Source: Paracoccaceae bacterium (GTDB lineage: Bacteria > Pseudomonadota > Alphaproteobacteria > Rhodobacterales > Rhodobacteraceae). Taken from it: a stretch of 64,000 nucleotides of DNA. The first letter of the stretch is position 1. Each line of letters opens with the position of its first letter. Made by a program: the position numbers and the translations under genes. Below, one piece after another: positions 31,000 through 39,811 of the stretch. The notes under the pieces are model-generated. The model did not search any database, was not told where the DNA came from, and saw nothing but the letters and a program-made list of their open reading frames with translations. The stretch is from assembly GCA_024742455.1 (NCBI GenBank), contig JANSYL010000006.1, positions 1 to 64,000 of the forward strand. Direction: 5' to 3'.

Positions 31000-32142
31000 T
31001 CACCGCGCCGCCAGCATCTGCCGCGCCACGATCAAGCGCATGATCTCATTGGTGCCTTCCAGGATCTGGTGCACCCGAAGGTCGCGCACCAGTTTCTCCA
31101 CCCCGTAATCGGCCAGGTAGCCATATCCGCCATGCAGCTGCAGGCACTGATCGGCAACGCGCGATCCGGCCTCGGTGACGAATTTCTTGGCCATCGCGCA
31201 GGCCTGCGTCGCATCCGGCGCGCCCGTGTCCAGCTTCCAGGCGGCCTGCCGCAGGAACACCCGCGCGGCCTGAAGCTCGATCTCCATATCCGCCAGCCGG
31301 AATTGCAGCGCCTGAAACTGGTCGATGGTTTTGCCAAAGGCCTTCCGCTCGCCCATATAGGCCAGCGTCGCATCCAGCGCCGCCTGCGCCGCGCCCAGGG
31401 AACAGGCCGCGATGTTGAGCCGTCCGCCATCCAGCCCCGCCATCGCGTAGCGGAAGCCATGTCCTTCCTCGCCGATCAGGTTGGCGGAGGGCACGAAACA
31501 GCCGTCAAGCTGCACCTGCCGCGTCGGCTGTGACCGCCAGCCCATCTTGTCCTCCAGCCCGCCGAAGCTGAGGCCATCCGCCCCGTCCTCGACATAAAGA
31601 GCCGAAATCCCCCTCGGGCCGTCCTCGCCCGTGCGGCACATCACGATATATCCGTCGGAATACCCGCCGCCCGAGATGAACGCCTTGGTCCCGGTGACGG
31701 TGTAGCCCTCGTTGGTCCGGTCGGCCCGCGTCTTCAGCGCCGCCGCGTCCGAGCCCGAGCCGGGTTCGGTCAGGCAATAGGAAATGAAGGTCTCCATGCT
31801 GATCGCGCGCGGCAGCAACCGGGCCTTCATCCCTTCGTCGCCGAACTTGTCGATCATCGCCGCGCACATGTTGTGGATCGACAGAAAGGCCGCGACCGAG
31901 GGACAGGCCATCGACAGCGCCTCGAAAACCAGCGTCGCGTCCAACCGGCTGAGGCCCGATCCGCCGCTGTCCTCGGACACGTAAAGCCCGCCGAAGCCGA
32001 GCGCGGCCAGTTCCGGCCACAGCTCTTTCGGGATGCTGCCCGCCTGTTCCCAGGCGCGGGCATGGGGTGCGATATTGTCGGCCCCGAACCCCCTGGCCAT
32101 GTCGAAAATGGCGGATTGTTCCTCGCTCAAGGCAAAATCCAT
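31000..32142 (-). CDS. Isobutyryl-CoA dehydrogenase (acyl-CoA dehydrogenase family)
   Basis: 380 residues, the standard acyl-CoA dehydrogenase length and fold. SYCLTEPGSGSDAA and FISGGGYSDGYIVM bind FAD, and QLHGGYGYLADY and EGTNEIMRLIVAR mark the C-terminal domain, where Glu362 is the expected catalytic base region. Family placement alone allows several short branched substrates, but position ahead of HIBYL-CoA hydrolase and mmsB makes isobutyryl-CoA by far the best choice. The promoter region contains AACGCTCGTT, a TetR-like palindrome (32169-32178). Confidence 0.88.
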   Translation of the reverse strand: MDFALSEEQSAIFDMARGFGADNIAPHARAWEQAGSIPKELWPELAALGFGGLYVSEDSGGSGLSRLDATLVFEALSMACPSVAAFLSIHNMCAAMIDKFGDEGMKARLLPRAISMETFISYCLTEPGSGSDAAALKTRADRTNEGYTVTGTKAFISGGGYSDGYIVMCRTGEDGPRGISALYVEDGADGLSFGGLEDKMGWRSQPTRQVQLDGCFVPSANLIGEEGHGFRYAMAGLDGGRLNIAACSLGAAQAALDATLAYMGERKAFGKTIDQFQALQFRLADMEIELQAARVFLRQAAWKLDTGAPDATQACAMAKKFVTEAGSRVADQCLQLHGGYGYLADYGVEKLVRDLRVHQILEGTNEIMRLIVARQMLAAR

Positions 32143-32168
32143 GACCCCTCCCGTGCCGCATGGAATTG

Positions 32169-32178
32169 AACGCTCGTT
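32169..32178. promoter_or_regulatory. Short palindrome upstream of the valine operon
   Basis: AACG-CT-CGTT lies 27 bp upstream of the isobutyryl-CoA dehydrogenase start. Sites of this form are often bound by TetR-type acyl-CoA regulators, but no such regulator gene is in the window. Confidence 0.35.
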
Positions 32179-32220
32179 TAGTTACCGTCGCATGGCCGGG
32201 TTTGGCAAGCCGCGCCCCGG

Positions 32221-33348
32221 TCACAGATCGGCGTGGAATTCCTCGATCAGATGCGCCACCACCGCCTTCAGCGCGTCTTGCCGCGATTGCCCCGCGGCAA
32301 TCGCCTCGGCATGGACGGCGCGCTGCCGGTCGGCGCTGGTGCCCGCGCGTGCCATCTCGCCCAGCCGTTCGATTTCCGCGACCGACCCGAGGGCTGCGGC
32401 ATCCTCCTCGATCAGGTCCTGGATATCGGCAACCAGCGCCTCCATTTCCCCGATCGCCCGGCGCCCGAAATCGATCAGCCCGTCGCCCGTGCCATAGCGC
32501 TGCGCGCGCCAGCGGTTTTCCTGGATCAGGAACCGGTCATAGGTACGCCAGCGCTGGTTCTTCAGCCTGAGCCGCATCAGGAACCGCGTCAGCCCCTGCA
32601 CCATCGCCGCGATCGACAGCGCATCCTCCAGCCGGGGGCAGACATCGCAGATGCGCGTCTCCAGCGTGGGGAACCGGTGCGACGGGCGCAGGTCCCACCA
32701 GATCTTGGTGGTGTCCTCGATCAGGCCGAGATCGATCAGGATATGGGTGGTGCGTTCATATTCGGCATAGGAGGCAAACAGCGGCGGCAGCCCGGTGCGC
32801 GGCAGGTTGTCGAAAACCGTCAGCCGGTAGGAGGCGAGCCCAGTTTCCTGCCCCTGCCAGAACGGCGAGGAGGCCGACAGCGCCAGCATATGCGGCAGGA
32901 AGTAACTGAGCTGCCCCATCAGGTCGGTGCGCAATTCGTCATCGGGCAGGGCCACATGCACATGCATCCCGCAGATCAGCATCCGCCGCACCACGCCGCC
33001 CAGATCGCGGGCCAGGTCGTTGTAGCGGTCCTTGTCGGTATGGGTCTGGTCCTTCCAGTCGGCGAAGGGATGGCAGGACACTGCGATGGGGGTCAGGCCA
33101 AAGCGGGCCGCTTCCTCCGACACGCAGGCACGCAGGCGTTTGAGGTCCTCGCGCGCCTCGGGAATGCTGGCGCAGACGCGGGTTCCGATCTCGATCTGGC
33201 ATTGCAGGAATTCCGGGCTGACCTGGCCTTCCAGCTTGGCCTTGCAGGCCTCCATCAATCCCGGAGGCGCTTCGGCCAGATCGTAACTGTCGCGATCGAC
33301 GAGCAGGTATTCCTCCTCGATCCCGATGGTCAGGGCGTCTGTCTTCAT
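32221..33348 (-). CDS. Carboxylate-amine ligase, GCS2 family (YbdK-like)
   Basis: 375 residues. [20 protein letters not shown] is the N-terminal signature of the glutamate-cysteine ligase 2 family, and CGMHVHVAL and [13 protein letters not shown] are further conserved blocks. E. coli YbdK has weak gamma-glutamylcysteine synthetase activity, and the natural substrate of most members is unknown. It sits between mmsA and the isobutyryl-CoA dehydrogenase gene on the same strand, separated from mmsA by a terminator (33470-33507) and from the dehydrogenase gene by 78 bp with its own likely promoter. Confidence 0.85.
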   Translation of the reverse strand: MKTDALTIGIEEEYLLVDRDSYDLAEAPPGLMEACKAKLEGQVSPEFLQCQIEIGTRVCASIPEAREDLKRLRACVSEEAARFGLTPIAVSCHPFADWKDQTHTDKDRYNDLARDLGGVVRRMLICGMHVHVALPDDELRTDLMGQLSYFLPHMLALSASSPFWQGQETGLASYRLTVFDNLPRTGLPPLFASYAEYERTTHILIDLGLIEDTTKIWWDLRPSHRFPTLETRICDVCPRLEDALSIAAMVQGLTRFLMRLRLKNQRWRTYDRFLIQENRWRAQRYGTGDGLIDFGRRAIGEMEALVADIQDLIEEDAAALGSVAEIERLGEMARAGTSADRQRAVHAEAIAAGQSRQDALKAVVAHLIEEFHADL

Positions 33349-33427
33349 CTCGGGGCCTCCATGCGGGGCAGCATCCCGGAAGCAAACCGTTGATGACGCG
33401 GTTTGCCAACCCGAAACCCGGAGCCCG

Positions 33428-33449
33428 CTTCATCTTTCTCCAAATACGG
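33428..33449 (-). repeat. Dispersed intergenic motif, copy 4
   Basis: Minus-strand CCGTATTTGGAGAAAGATGA…, between the mmsA terminator and the GCS2-type ligase start. Closest in sequence to copies at 30961 and 1113. Confidence 0.65.
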
Positions 33450-33469
33450 GGCTGCCGGGGCTTTGCCCC

Positions 33470-33507
33470 GCAATCAAAAACAACAAGGGGCCCCGCAGGG
33501 CCCCTTG
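33470..33507 (-). terminator. mmsA terminator
   Basis: CAAGGGGCCC, loop CGCA, GGGCCCCTTG (33484-33507). On the minus strand it is followed by TTGTTTTTG, a T-rich tail, 24 bp after the mmsA stop. Confidence 0.85.
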
Positions 33508-33530
33508 CCATTTAATCGCATGCGCGACGG

Positions 33531-35030
33531 CTACTCCATCACCGGGATCGTGAACTCGCCGCCTTCCTTGATCCCCGAGGGCCAGCGCGCGGTGACCGTC
33601 TTGGTCTTGGTGTAGAAGCGGAACGCGTCCGGCCCGTGCTGGTTCAGATCGCCGAAGACCGATTTCTTCCAGCCGCCGAAGGTGTGATAGGCCAAGGGCA
33701 CCGGGATCGGGACGTTGACACCCACCATGCCCACATTGACCCGGTTCGCGAAATCGCGCGCGGCATCGCCGTCACGGGTGAAGATCGCGGTGCCGTTGCC
33801 GTATTCATGGTCCATGGCCAGCTTCAGCGCCTCTTCGTAACTGCCTGCGCGCACGGTGCTGAGGACGGGGCCGAAAATCTCTTTCCGGTAGATTTCCATG
33901 TCCGGCGTCACCCGGTCGAACAGGTGGGGGCCGACGAAAAACCCGTTCTCATATCCCTGCAGCTTGAAGCCGCGCCCGTCGACGACCAGTTCGGCCCCCG
34001 CATCCACGCCAGACTGCACCAGCCGTTCGATGTTTTCCTTGGCCATCGGGGTGACCACGGGGCCGTAATCCACATCGTCGCCCGAGGTATAGGGGCCGAC
34101 CTTCAGCGCCTCGATCTTGGGCACCAGTTTCTCGATCAGCCGATCGGCGGTTTCCTCACCCACCGGAACCGCCACGGAGATCGCCATGCAGCGTTCGCCC
34201 GCCGCGCCATAGCCCGCGCCCACCAGCGCATCTGCCGCCTGGTCCAGATCGGCATCCGGCATGATGATCATGTGGTTCTTGGCCCCGCCGAAACACTGCA
34301 CGCGCTTGCCGTTCGCGCAGCCGCGTTCGTAGATGTATTGCGCGATCGGCGTGGATCCGACGAACCCGACCCCCTCGATCGTGGTGTTGTCGAGGATCGC
34401 GTCGACGCTTTCCTTGTCGCCATTGATGACCTGCAACAGGCCGTCGGGCAGCCCCGCCTCCTGCATCAGCTCGGCCAGCATCATGGGCACGGACGGGTCG
34501 CGTTCGGACGGCTTCAGGATGAAGGCGTTGCCGCAAACCAGTGCCGGCGCCATCTTCCACATCGGGATCATCGCGGGGAAGTTGAAGGGCGTGATGCCCG
34601 CCGCCACGCCGAGCGGCTGTCGCATCGAATACATGTCGATGCCGGGGCCCGCGCTGTCGGTGAACTCACCCTTCAGGTGATGCGGTGCGCCGATGCAGAA
34701 CTCGACCACTTCAAGTCCGCGCTGCACGTCGCCCTTCGCATCGGGCAGGGTCTTGCCATGTTCGCGGCTCAGCGCCTCGGCCAGCTTGTCCATGTCGCGC
34801 TGCAGGAGGGATACGAATTTCATCATCACCCGCGCACGGCGCTGCGGGTTGGTCGCGGCCCATGCGGGCTGCGCGGCGGCGGCATCGGCGACGGCGGCAT
34901 CAAGCTCGGCCTTCGAGGCCAGCGCCACCTTGGCCTGCACCTCGCCGGTCGCGGGGTTCCACACATCGGCAAAGCGGCCCGATGTGCCCGCCACGCGTTT
35001 GCCGTTGATCCAGTGTCCGATCTCTTCCAT
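33531..35030 (-). CDS. mmsA: Methylmalonate-semialdehyde dehydrogenase (CoA-acylating)
   Basis: 499 residues of the aldehyde dehydrogenase superfamily. The catalytic nucleophile is Cys281 in GAAGERCMA; Asn150 lies in TPFNFP and Lys173 in ILKPSERDP. The sequence GGAKNHMIIMPDAD where other ALDHs carry the general-base Glu is characteristic of the CoA-dependent MMSDH branch. It converts methylmalonate semialdehyde to propionyl-CoA, ending valine breakdown. Start: ATG 35030 (MEEIGHWINGKRV) after GAGAGGACCC. Its own terminator follows. Confidence 0.94.
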   Translation of the reverse strand: MEEIGHWINGKRVAGTSGRFADVWNPATGEVQAKVALASKAELDAAVADAAAAQPAWAATNPQRRARVMMKFVSLLQRDMDKLAEALSREHGKTLPDAKGDVQRGLEVVEFCIGAPHHLKGEFTDSAGPGIDMYSMRQPLGVAAGITPFNFPAMIPMWKMAPALVCGNAFILKPSERDPSVPMMLAELMQEAGLPDGLLQVINGDKESVDAILDNTTIEGVGFVGSTPIAQYIYERGCANGKRVQCFGGAKNHMIIMPDADLDQAADALVGAGYGAAGERCMAISVAVPVGEETADRLIEKLVPKIEALKVGPYTSGDDVDYGPVVTPMAKENIERLVQSGVDAGAELVVDGRGFKLQGYENGFFVGPHLFDRVTPDMEIYRKEIFGPVLSTVRAGSYEEALKLAMDHEYGNGTAIFTRDGDAARDFANRVNVGMVGVNVPIPVPLAYHTFGGWKKSVFGDLNQHGPDAFRFYTKTKTVTARWPSGIKEGGEFTIPVME

Positions 35031-35103
35031 GGGTCCTCTCCCTCGCCTGGCCATGTTCTGGCGGGCACCCTATCCCCCGGCGATGCGGTCCAAAAGGGGG
35101 GAT

Positions 35104-35121
35104 CGCCGCCCGAGGGCGGCG
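35104..35121. repeat. 8-bp inverted repeat in the mmsA/CBS divergent region
   Basis: CGCCGCCC, 2-bp centre, GGGCGGCG: a strong short hairpin 74 bp upstream of mmsA. Function unclear. Confidence 0.4.
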
Positions 35122-35224
35122 TTCATCTGCCGTGACGACAGGAAAACTTGACAGGCACAACCTAAGCGAGTGACGGTGGCGCATTGGGACGTAGGGAGGC
35201 GGCCCATGTCAGGGAGGATTGCAC

Positions 35225-35659
35225 ATGCTGGTGCAGAATATCTTGAAAGCGAAATCCGATGACGGTGTCGTCACGGTCGAACCGGGCGATACCGTGGGCG
35301 CGGTGGCGCAGCTGCTGGCGGCGCGCAAGATCGGCGCGGTGGTGGTGTCGCCCGACGCCAAGACGGTCAAGGGCATCGTGTCCGAACGCGATATCGTGCG
35401 CGAGATCAGCGCGCGCGGCGCGGCCTGCCTGACCGACCGGGTCGACACGATCATGACCCGCGAGACGATCACCTGCACCCGCTCGGAAAGCTCGGACCAG
35501 GTGCTGGCCAAGATGACCGAAGGCCGGTTCCGTCACCTGCCGGTGATGGAGGGGGCTGAGATGGTCGGACTGATCTCCATCGGTGACGTGGTCAAGGCGC
35601 AGCTGGCCAAGCTCGAGATGGAGAAAGAGGCGCTTGAAGGCATGATCAAAGGCTTCTGA
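35225..35659 (+). CDS. CBS-domain protein
   Basis: 144 residues consisting of a pair of CBS domains (about 6-65 and 75-132) and nothing else. VKGIVSERDIVREI and MVGLISIGDVVKAQL are the two conserved repeat ends. Stand-alone CBS pairs bind adenine nucleotides and act as energy or redox sensors; the partner is unknown. AGGGAGG precedes the ATG at 35225, 8 bp away. An upstream TTGACA (35148-35153) could be a promoter -35 box, but no convincing -10 follows. coaD starts 95 bp downstream. Confidence 0.88.
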   Translation: MLVQNILKAKSDDGVVTVEPGDTVGAVAQLLAARKIGAVVVSPDAKTVKGIVSERDIVREISARGAACLTDRVDTIMTRETITCTRSESSDQVLAKMTEGRFRHLPVMEGAEMVGLISIGDVVKAQLAKLEMEKEALEGMIKGF

Positions 35660-35754
35660 CCGCGGGGCGCGGCCGGCCTGAATGTGGGGTTGCATCCCGG
35701 CGCCCCCGGTGGTTCGGTGCGCGCGAAAGGCGCGCGACAGGGAGGCCTGAACCC

Positions 35755-36252
35755 ATGATGCGAACAGGGCTTTATCCGGGCACCTTCGATCCCATCACTC
35801 TTGGCCATATCGACATCATCAAACGCGCCTGCACGCTGGTCGACAAGCTGGTGATCGGCGTGGCGATCAATCGCGACAAGGGTCCGCTGTTCACGCTGGA
35901 GGAACGCGTGGCGATGGTCGAGGCGGAATCGGCCAAGCTGAGCGCGGCCTATGACACCGAGATCGTGGTGCATCCCTTCGAGAATTTGCTGATCGACTGC
36001 GCCCGCGATGTTGGCGCGCAGATGATCATCCGCGGCCTGCGTGCGGTCGCCGATTTCGAATACGAGTTCCAGATGGTGGGCATGAACCGAAAGCTCGACG
36101 CCGACATCACGACTGTCTTCCTGATGGCCGAGGCCGACCGGCAGGCGATCGCGTCGAAGCTGGTCAAGGAAATCGCGCGGCTGAAAGGGGATATCTCGCC
36201 CTTCGTCACCCCCCTTGTGCGCGACGCGCTATACGAGAAATTCCCGCGCTGA
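35755..36252 (+). CDS. coaD: Pantetheine-phosphate adenylyltransferase
   Basis: 165 residues, the usual length. YPGTFDPITLGHIDII carries the nucleotidyltransferase T/HxGH motif, and AVADFEYEFQMVGMNRKLD and the C-terminal region are standard for CoaD. It joins 4'-phosphopantetheine and ATP to form dephospho-CoA, the penultimate step of coenzyme A synthesis. GGGAGG precedes the ATG at 35755. A cyclophilin gene follows after 26 bp. Confidence 0.95.
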   Translation: MMRTGLYPGTFDPITLGHIDIIKRACTLVDKLVIGVAINRDKGPLFTLEERVAMVEAESAKLSAAYDTEIVVHPFENLLIDCARDVGAQMIIRGLRAVADFEYEFQMVGMNRKLDADITTVFLMAEADRQAIASKLVKEIARLKGDISPFVTPLVRDALYEKFPR

Positions 36253-36278
36253 AGGCGCAGACAGGACAGGAGAGAGAC

Positions 36279-36779
36279 ATGGCCGAGATCAAGGATCCCG
36301 AGAACACGCTGCTGATCGAGCTGAAGGGCGGCACCGTCACCATCGAGCTGCTGCCCGACGTGGCCCCGCAGCACGTGGCGCGGGTGAAGGAACTGGCGCG
36401 GGAAGGCGCCTATGACGGGGTGGTGTTCCACCGGGTGATCGACGGGTTCATGGCGCAAACCGGCGATGTGCAGCATGGGCGTGACGGCGGCAACCTGCGG
36501 ATGGCGGGCACCGGGGGCTCTGACAAGCCGGACGTGCCGGCCGAGTTTTCGAAACTGCCCCATGACCGCGGCACGCTTGGCGCGGCGCGATCGTCGAACC
36601 CCAATTCGGCCAACAGCCAGTTCTTCATCAACTTCTCGGACAATCATTTCCTCAACGGTCAGTACACTGTTTACGGGCGGGTGATCTCGGGCATGGAACA
36701 TGTCGATGCCATCACCCGCGGCGAGCCGCCGGCAAACCCCGACAAGATGATTTCGATGAAGGTGGCCGCCGATGCATAA
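36279..36779 (+). CDS. Cytoplasmic peptidyl-prolyl cis-trans isomerase (cyclophilin)
   Basis: 166 residues with no signal peptide. The cyclophilin core is present: VVFHRVIDGFMAQTGD contains the catalytic Arg (FHRVI), and NSANSQFFINFSDNHFLNGQYTVYGRVISGMEHVD is conserved. It speeds folding at X-Pro bonds in the cytoplasm. GGAGAGAGAC precedes the start. It overlaps the next gene, a secreted cyclophilin, by 8 bp, so a coupled pair serves both compartments. Confidence 0.92.
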   Translation: MAEIKDPENTLLIELKGGTVTIELLPDVAPQHVARVKELAREGAYDGVVFHRVIDGFMAQTGDVQHGRDGGNLRMAGTGGSDKPDVPAEFSKLPHDRGTLGAARSSNPNSANSQFFINFSDNHFLNGQYTVYGRVISGMEHVDAITRGEPPANPDKMISMKVAADA

Positions 36780-37356
36780 GCTGGCCTTTGCCCTGTGTCT
36801 GCTGGCTGGCCCGGCGCTGGCCACCGGGCTGGAGATCGATGTCGAGGGCGAGGCCCAGGGCACCATCATCATCGACCTGTTCGAAGACATCGCCCCCGCC
36901 CATGTCGAGCGCATCACGACGCTGGCAACATCGGGCGCCTATGACGACGTGGTGTTTCACGGGGTGATCGACCGTTTCATGGCGCAGACCGGCGATGTGG
37001 AATTCGGCCGGTTCGGCATGGATATGCGCTATGCCGGGCGGGGCGGGTCGGACCTGCCCGACCTGCCGCTGGAGGCTTCGGAAGACCTGTCCTTCGACCG
37101 CGCCATGGTCGGCATGGCCCGGGCCGGCGATCCCGACAGCGCCAATTCGCAGTTCTTCATCATGTTCCGCCCGGCGCGGCATCTGGATGGCGAGTACACG
37201 ATCATTGGCCAGGTGGTGGACGGGATGGACGTGGTCGACGCGATCAAGCGCGGGCGCGGTCAGGGCGGCGCGGTGATCGGCCCGCCCGACCGGATGGTGG
37301 CGCTGCGGGTGCTGGATTACGACCCCGAAAGCCCGATCCCCGAAGTGGACGGATAG
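36772..37356 (+). CDS. Periplasmic cyclophilin
   Basis: 194 residues. A short signal peptide (1-17, MHKLAFALCLLAGPALA) directs it to the periplasm. The cyclophilin fold follows, but the catalytic-site motif reads VVFHGVIDRFMAQTGD: the usual Arg of FHRVI is Gly here, with an Arg displaced three residues later. Isomerase activity may therefore be reduced. NSQFFIMFRPARHLDGEYTIIGQVVDGMDVVD is intact. It overlaps the cytoplasmic paralogue upstream by 8 bp. Confidence 0.88.
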   Translation: MHKLAFALCLLAGPALATGLEIDVEGEAQGTIIIDLFEDIAPAHVERITTLATSGAYDDVVFHGVIDRFMAQTGDVEFGRFGMDMRYAGRGGSDLPDLPLEASEDLSFDRAMVGMARAGDPDSANSQFFIMFRPARHLDGEYTIIGQVVDGMDVVDAIKRGRGQGGAVIGPPDRMVALRVLDYDPESPIPEVDG

Positions 37357-37464
37357 GGGGGCGCAGATCGCCCGATCTGCGGGCCGTTTTCCGCGCGAAA
37401 CACGCGCCCCTGTCGGGCCGGTTTCCGGGGCCTTCACCTGCGGCCCCATGGTCTGCGTCCGGGT

Positions 37465-37484
37465 CAGGTATTTTTGAAGCAGAT
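37465..37484 (+). repeat. Dispersed intergenic motif, copy 5
   Basis: CAGGTATTTTTGAAGCAGAT, nearly identical over its first 16 bases to the copy at 56468. It lies 47 bp upstream of the ABC-F gene, in a 174-bp gap with no gene. Confidence 0.65.
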
Positions 37485-37530
37485 TGGGCAGGGCGTTGAC
37501 CTTTCCCGGCGTCCTGCCTAGCTGCCCGCC

Positions 37531-39357
37531 ATGGCGCGCGCACCCCTTCTGCAGGTTTCCGATATCTCGCTTGGCTACGGGGGCGATCCCGTCTTCGACG
37601 GGCTGTCGCTCGTGGTGCAGCCCGGCGACCGGCTGGCACTGGTAGGGCGCAACGGGTCGGGCAAATCCACCCTTATGAAAGTGATGGCCGGGCTGGTCGA
37701 GCCCGATGCGGGCCAGGTGGTCAGCCCCGAAGGCGTGCGCGTGGGCTACATGGAGCAGGACCCCGATTTCGCCGGGTTCGCGACCCTGGGCGATTTCGCC
37801 ACCGCCAGCCTCGGCTCCTCCGAGCTCTGGCGGGTGGAGGCCGCGGCCGAGGGGCTGGACCTGTCGCTCGGGGCCGATCCGGCCCGGGCCTCGGGCGGTG
37901 AACGGCGGCGCGCGGCGCTGGCGCGGCTTCTGGCCGAAGCCCCGGACCTGATGCTGCTGGACGAGCCGACCAACCATCTGGATATCGCCGCGATATCCTG
38001 GCTGGAGGAGACGCTGAAGGCCAGCCGCGCCGCCTTTGTCCTGATCAGCCATGACCGGGCGTTTCTGACCGCGCTCAGCCGGGGAACGCTCTGGATCGAC
38101 CGGGGCGTCGTCAGGCGGCAGGACAAGGGGTTCGCCGGTTTCGAGGCCTGGCGCGACAAGACCTGGGAAGAGGAAGACCTCGCCCGTCACAAGCTCGACC
38201 GCAAGATCAAGGCCGAGGCGCGATGGGCCGTCGAAGGGATTTCCGCCCGCCGCAAGCGCAACCAGGGCCGGGTGCGCGCCCTGCAGGGGCTGCGCGCGGA
38301 ACGGGCGGCTCAGATCAGGCGGCAGGGGGCGGCGGCGCTGGCGCTGGAGGCGGGGCAGGCCTCGGGCAAGCGGGTGATCGAGGCGAAAGGGATCTCGAAA
38401 TCCTATGGCGGCGAAACGGTGATAGCGCCATTTGACCTGCGTGTTCTGCGCGGTGACCGGGTAGCCATCGTTGGCCCCAACGGTGCCGGCAAGACCACGC
38501 TTCTGAACATGCTGACCGGTGCGCTGCCGCCCGACACGGGCGAGGTCGCGCTCGGCACCGGGCTGGAGGTGGCGGTCTTCGACCAGGCGCGCGCCCAGCT
38601 CGACCCCGACGCGACCCTTTGGGACAGCCTGGCCGCCGATCCCGAGATCGGCGTGAGCGGCCGCGCCGACCAGGTGATGGTGCGCGGCGCCCCGCGCCAC
38701 GTGGTCGGTTACCTGAAGGATTTCCTGTTCGACGAGGCACAGGCGCGCGCGCCGGTGCGGTCATTGTCCGGGGGCGAACGCGCCCGCCTTCTGCTTGCAC
38801 GCATCCTTGCGCGCGAGGCCAATCTGCTGGTGCTGGACGAGCCGACCAATGATCTGGATATCGAAACGCTCGACCTGTTGCAGGACGTGTTGGGCGATTA
38901 TCCGGGCACGGTCCTGCTGGTGTCGCATGATCGCGATTTTTTGGATCGGGTGGCGACGCTGACCGTGGCGCTGGAGGGGCAGGGGCGTGCCACCGTCTAT
39001 GCCGGAGGCTGGACCGATATGGTGGCGCAACGCGGATCGGGGGAGTTTCGCAGGGCCGCGGGGCCGGAGGACGTGCCGAAACCGAAACCGGCAAAACCCG
39101 CCGGGCCGAAACCCACCGGCAAACCTTCGGGCCTCAGCTTCACCGAAAAGCACCGGCTGGAGGAATTGCCCGGCGTGATCGCGCGGTTGGAGGCGGAGAT
39201 GGCGAAACTGTCTGACCTGCTGTCCGACCCCACGCTGTTCACCGAGAACCCGGTGAAGTTCCGCAAGGCCACCGAGGCGTTGACGGAACGCCAGGCGGCG
39301 CTGCATGCGGCGGAGGAGGAATGGCTGATGCTCGAGGAAAAGGCGACCGGCCCCTAA
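37531..39357 (+). CDS. ABC-F family ATPase (Uup-like)
   Basis: 608 residues with two nucleotide-binding domains and no membrane helices. First domain: GRNGSGKST, SGGERRRAALARLL, LDEPTNHLD. Second domain: GPNGAGKTT, LSGGERARLLLARIL, LDEPTNDLD. A linker (about 230-285) joins them, and a Lys/Pro stretch plus coiled coil (about 510-605) makes the C-terminus, as in Uup, which binds branched DNA or ribosomes. It is a cytoplasmic translation- or replication-related ATPase rather than a transporter. It converges tail-to-tail on the next gene with a 4-bp overlap. Confidence 0.9.
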   Translation: MARAPLLQVSDISLGYGGDPVFDGLSLVVQPGDRLALVGRNGSGKSTLMKVMAGLVEPDAGQVVSPEGVRVGYMEQDPDFAGFATLGDFATASLGSSELWRVEAAAEGLDLSLGADPARASGGERRRAALARLLAEAPDLMLLDEPTNHLDIAAISWLEETLKASRAAFVLISHDRAFLTALSRGTLWIDRGVVRRQDKGFAGFEAWRDKTWEEEDLARHKLDRKIKAEARWAVEGISARRKRNQGRVRALQGLRAERAAQIRRQGAAALALEAGQASGKRVIEAKGISKSYGGETVIAPFDLRVLRGDRVAIVGPNGAGKTTLLNMLTGALPPDTGEVALGTGLEVAVFDQARAQLDPDATLWDSLAADPEIGVSGRADQVMVRGAPRHVVGYLKDFLFDEAQARAPVRSLSGGERARLLLARILAREANLLVLDEPTNDLDIETLDLLQDVLGDYPGTVLLVSHDRDFLDRVATLTVALEGQGRATVYAGGWTDMVAQRGSGEFRRAAGPEDVPKPKPAKPAGPKPTGKPSGLSFTEKHRLEELPGVIARLEAEMAKLSDLLSDPTLFTENPVKFRKATEALTERQAALHAAEEEWLMLEEKATGP

Positions 39358-39797
39358 CCCCGGCCCGCCACCTGCGTCAGCGCCACCCCCGCCGCCATCA
39401 CCAGGATACCGGCCGCGCGCAGCGCATCCAGCGGTTTGACCTGCGCCCCGAAAAGGCCGAAATGATCGATGATCGCCGCCGAGATCAATTGCCCGAGCAG
39501 CACGAAGAACACCGCGTTCCCGACGCCGAATGTGGGCGCGATATAGGTGATGGACAGCACATAGAACGCCACCAGGACCCCGGCCAGAAACAGGTGCGCG
39601 GGCTGGCCCGGAAGGGCACGCAGCGCACCGGGACCGGTGGCCAGAACGGTGAGGCCGGTCGCGGCGAAGGCCACGATGAACAGGATCAGCGCCGCCGCCG
39701 CGGGCGAGCCGATGCCGGTGCCGAGCCGGGCGTTCAGCGCCGCGAGCACGGGGATGCCGACGCCTGCCAGCAGCATGATCAGGGCCTGGGTGGTCAT
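39354..39797 (-). CDS. DMT-superfamily small membrane protein (YdcZ/DUF606 type)
   Basis: 147 residues from the ATG at 39797; ATG 39815 (MTERRK) would overlap the upstream stop (ATGA) and is equally possible. Five hydrophobic segments and the N-terminal ALIMLLAGVGIPVLAALNARLG, with VFFVLLGQLISAAIIDHFGLFG later, fit the YdcZ family, half-size members of the drug/metabolite transporter superfamily that often work as dimers. Substrate unknown. It is downstream of, and coupled to, the lipoprotein gene. Confidence 0.78.
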   Translation of the reverse strand: MTTQALIMLLAGVGIPVLAALNARLGTGIGSPAAAALILFIVAFAATGLTVLATGPGALRALPGQPAHLFLAGVLVAFYVLSITYIAPTFGVGNAVFFVLLGQLISAAIIDHFGLFGAQVKPLDALRAAGILVMAAGVALTQVAGRG

Positions 39798-39811
39798 CTT
39801 CCGTCTCTCCG

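Noticed and set aside
35148-35176. Promoter upstream of the CBS-domain gene (TTGACA)
   Set aside because: The -35 is good, but the hexamer at a 17-bp spacing (TGACGG) does not resemble a -10 box, so I did not list it.
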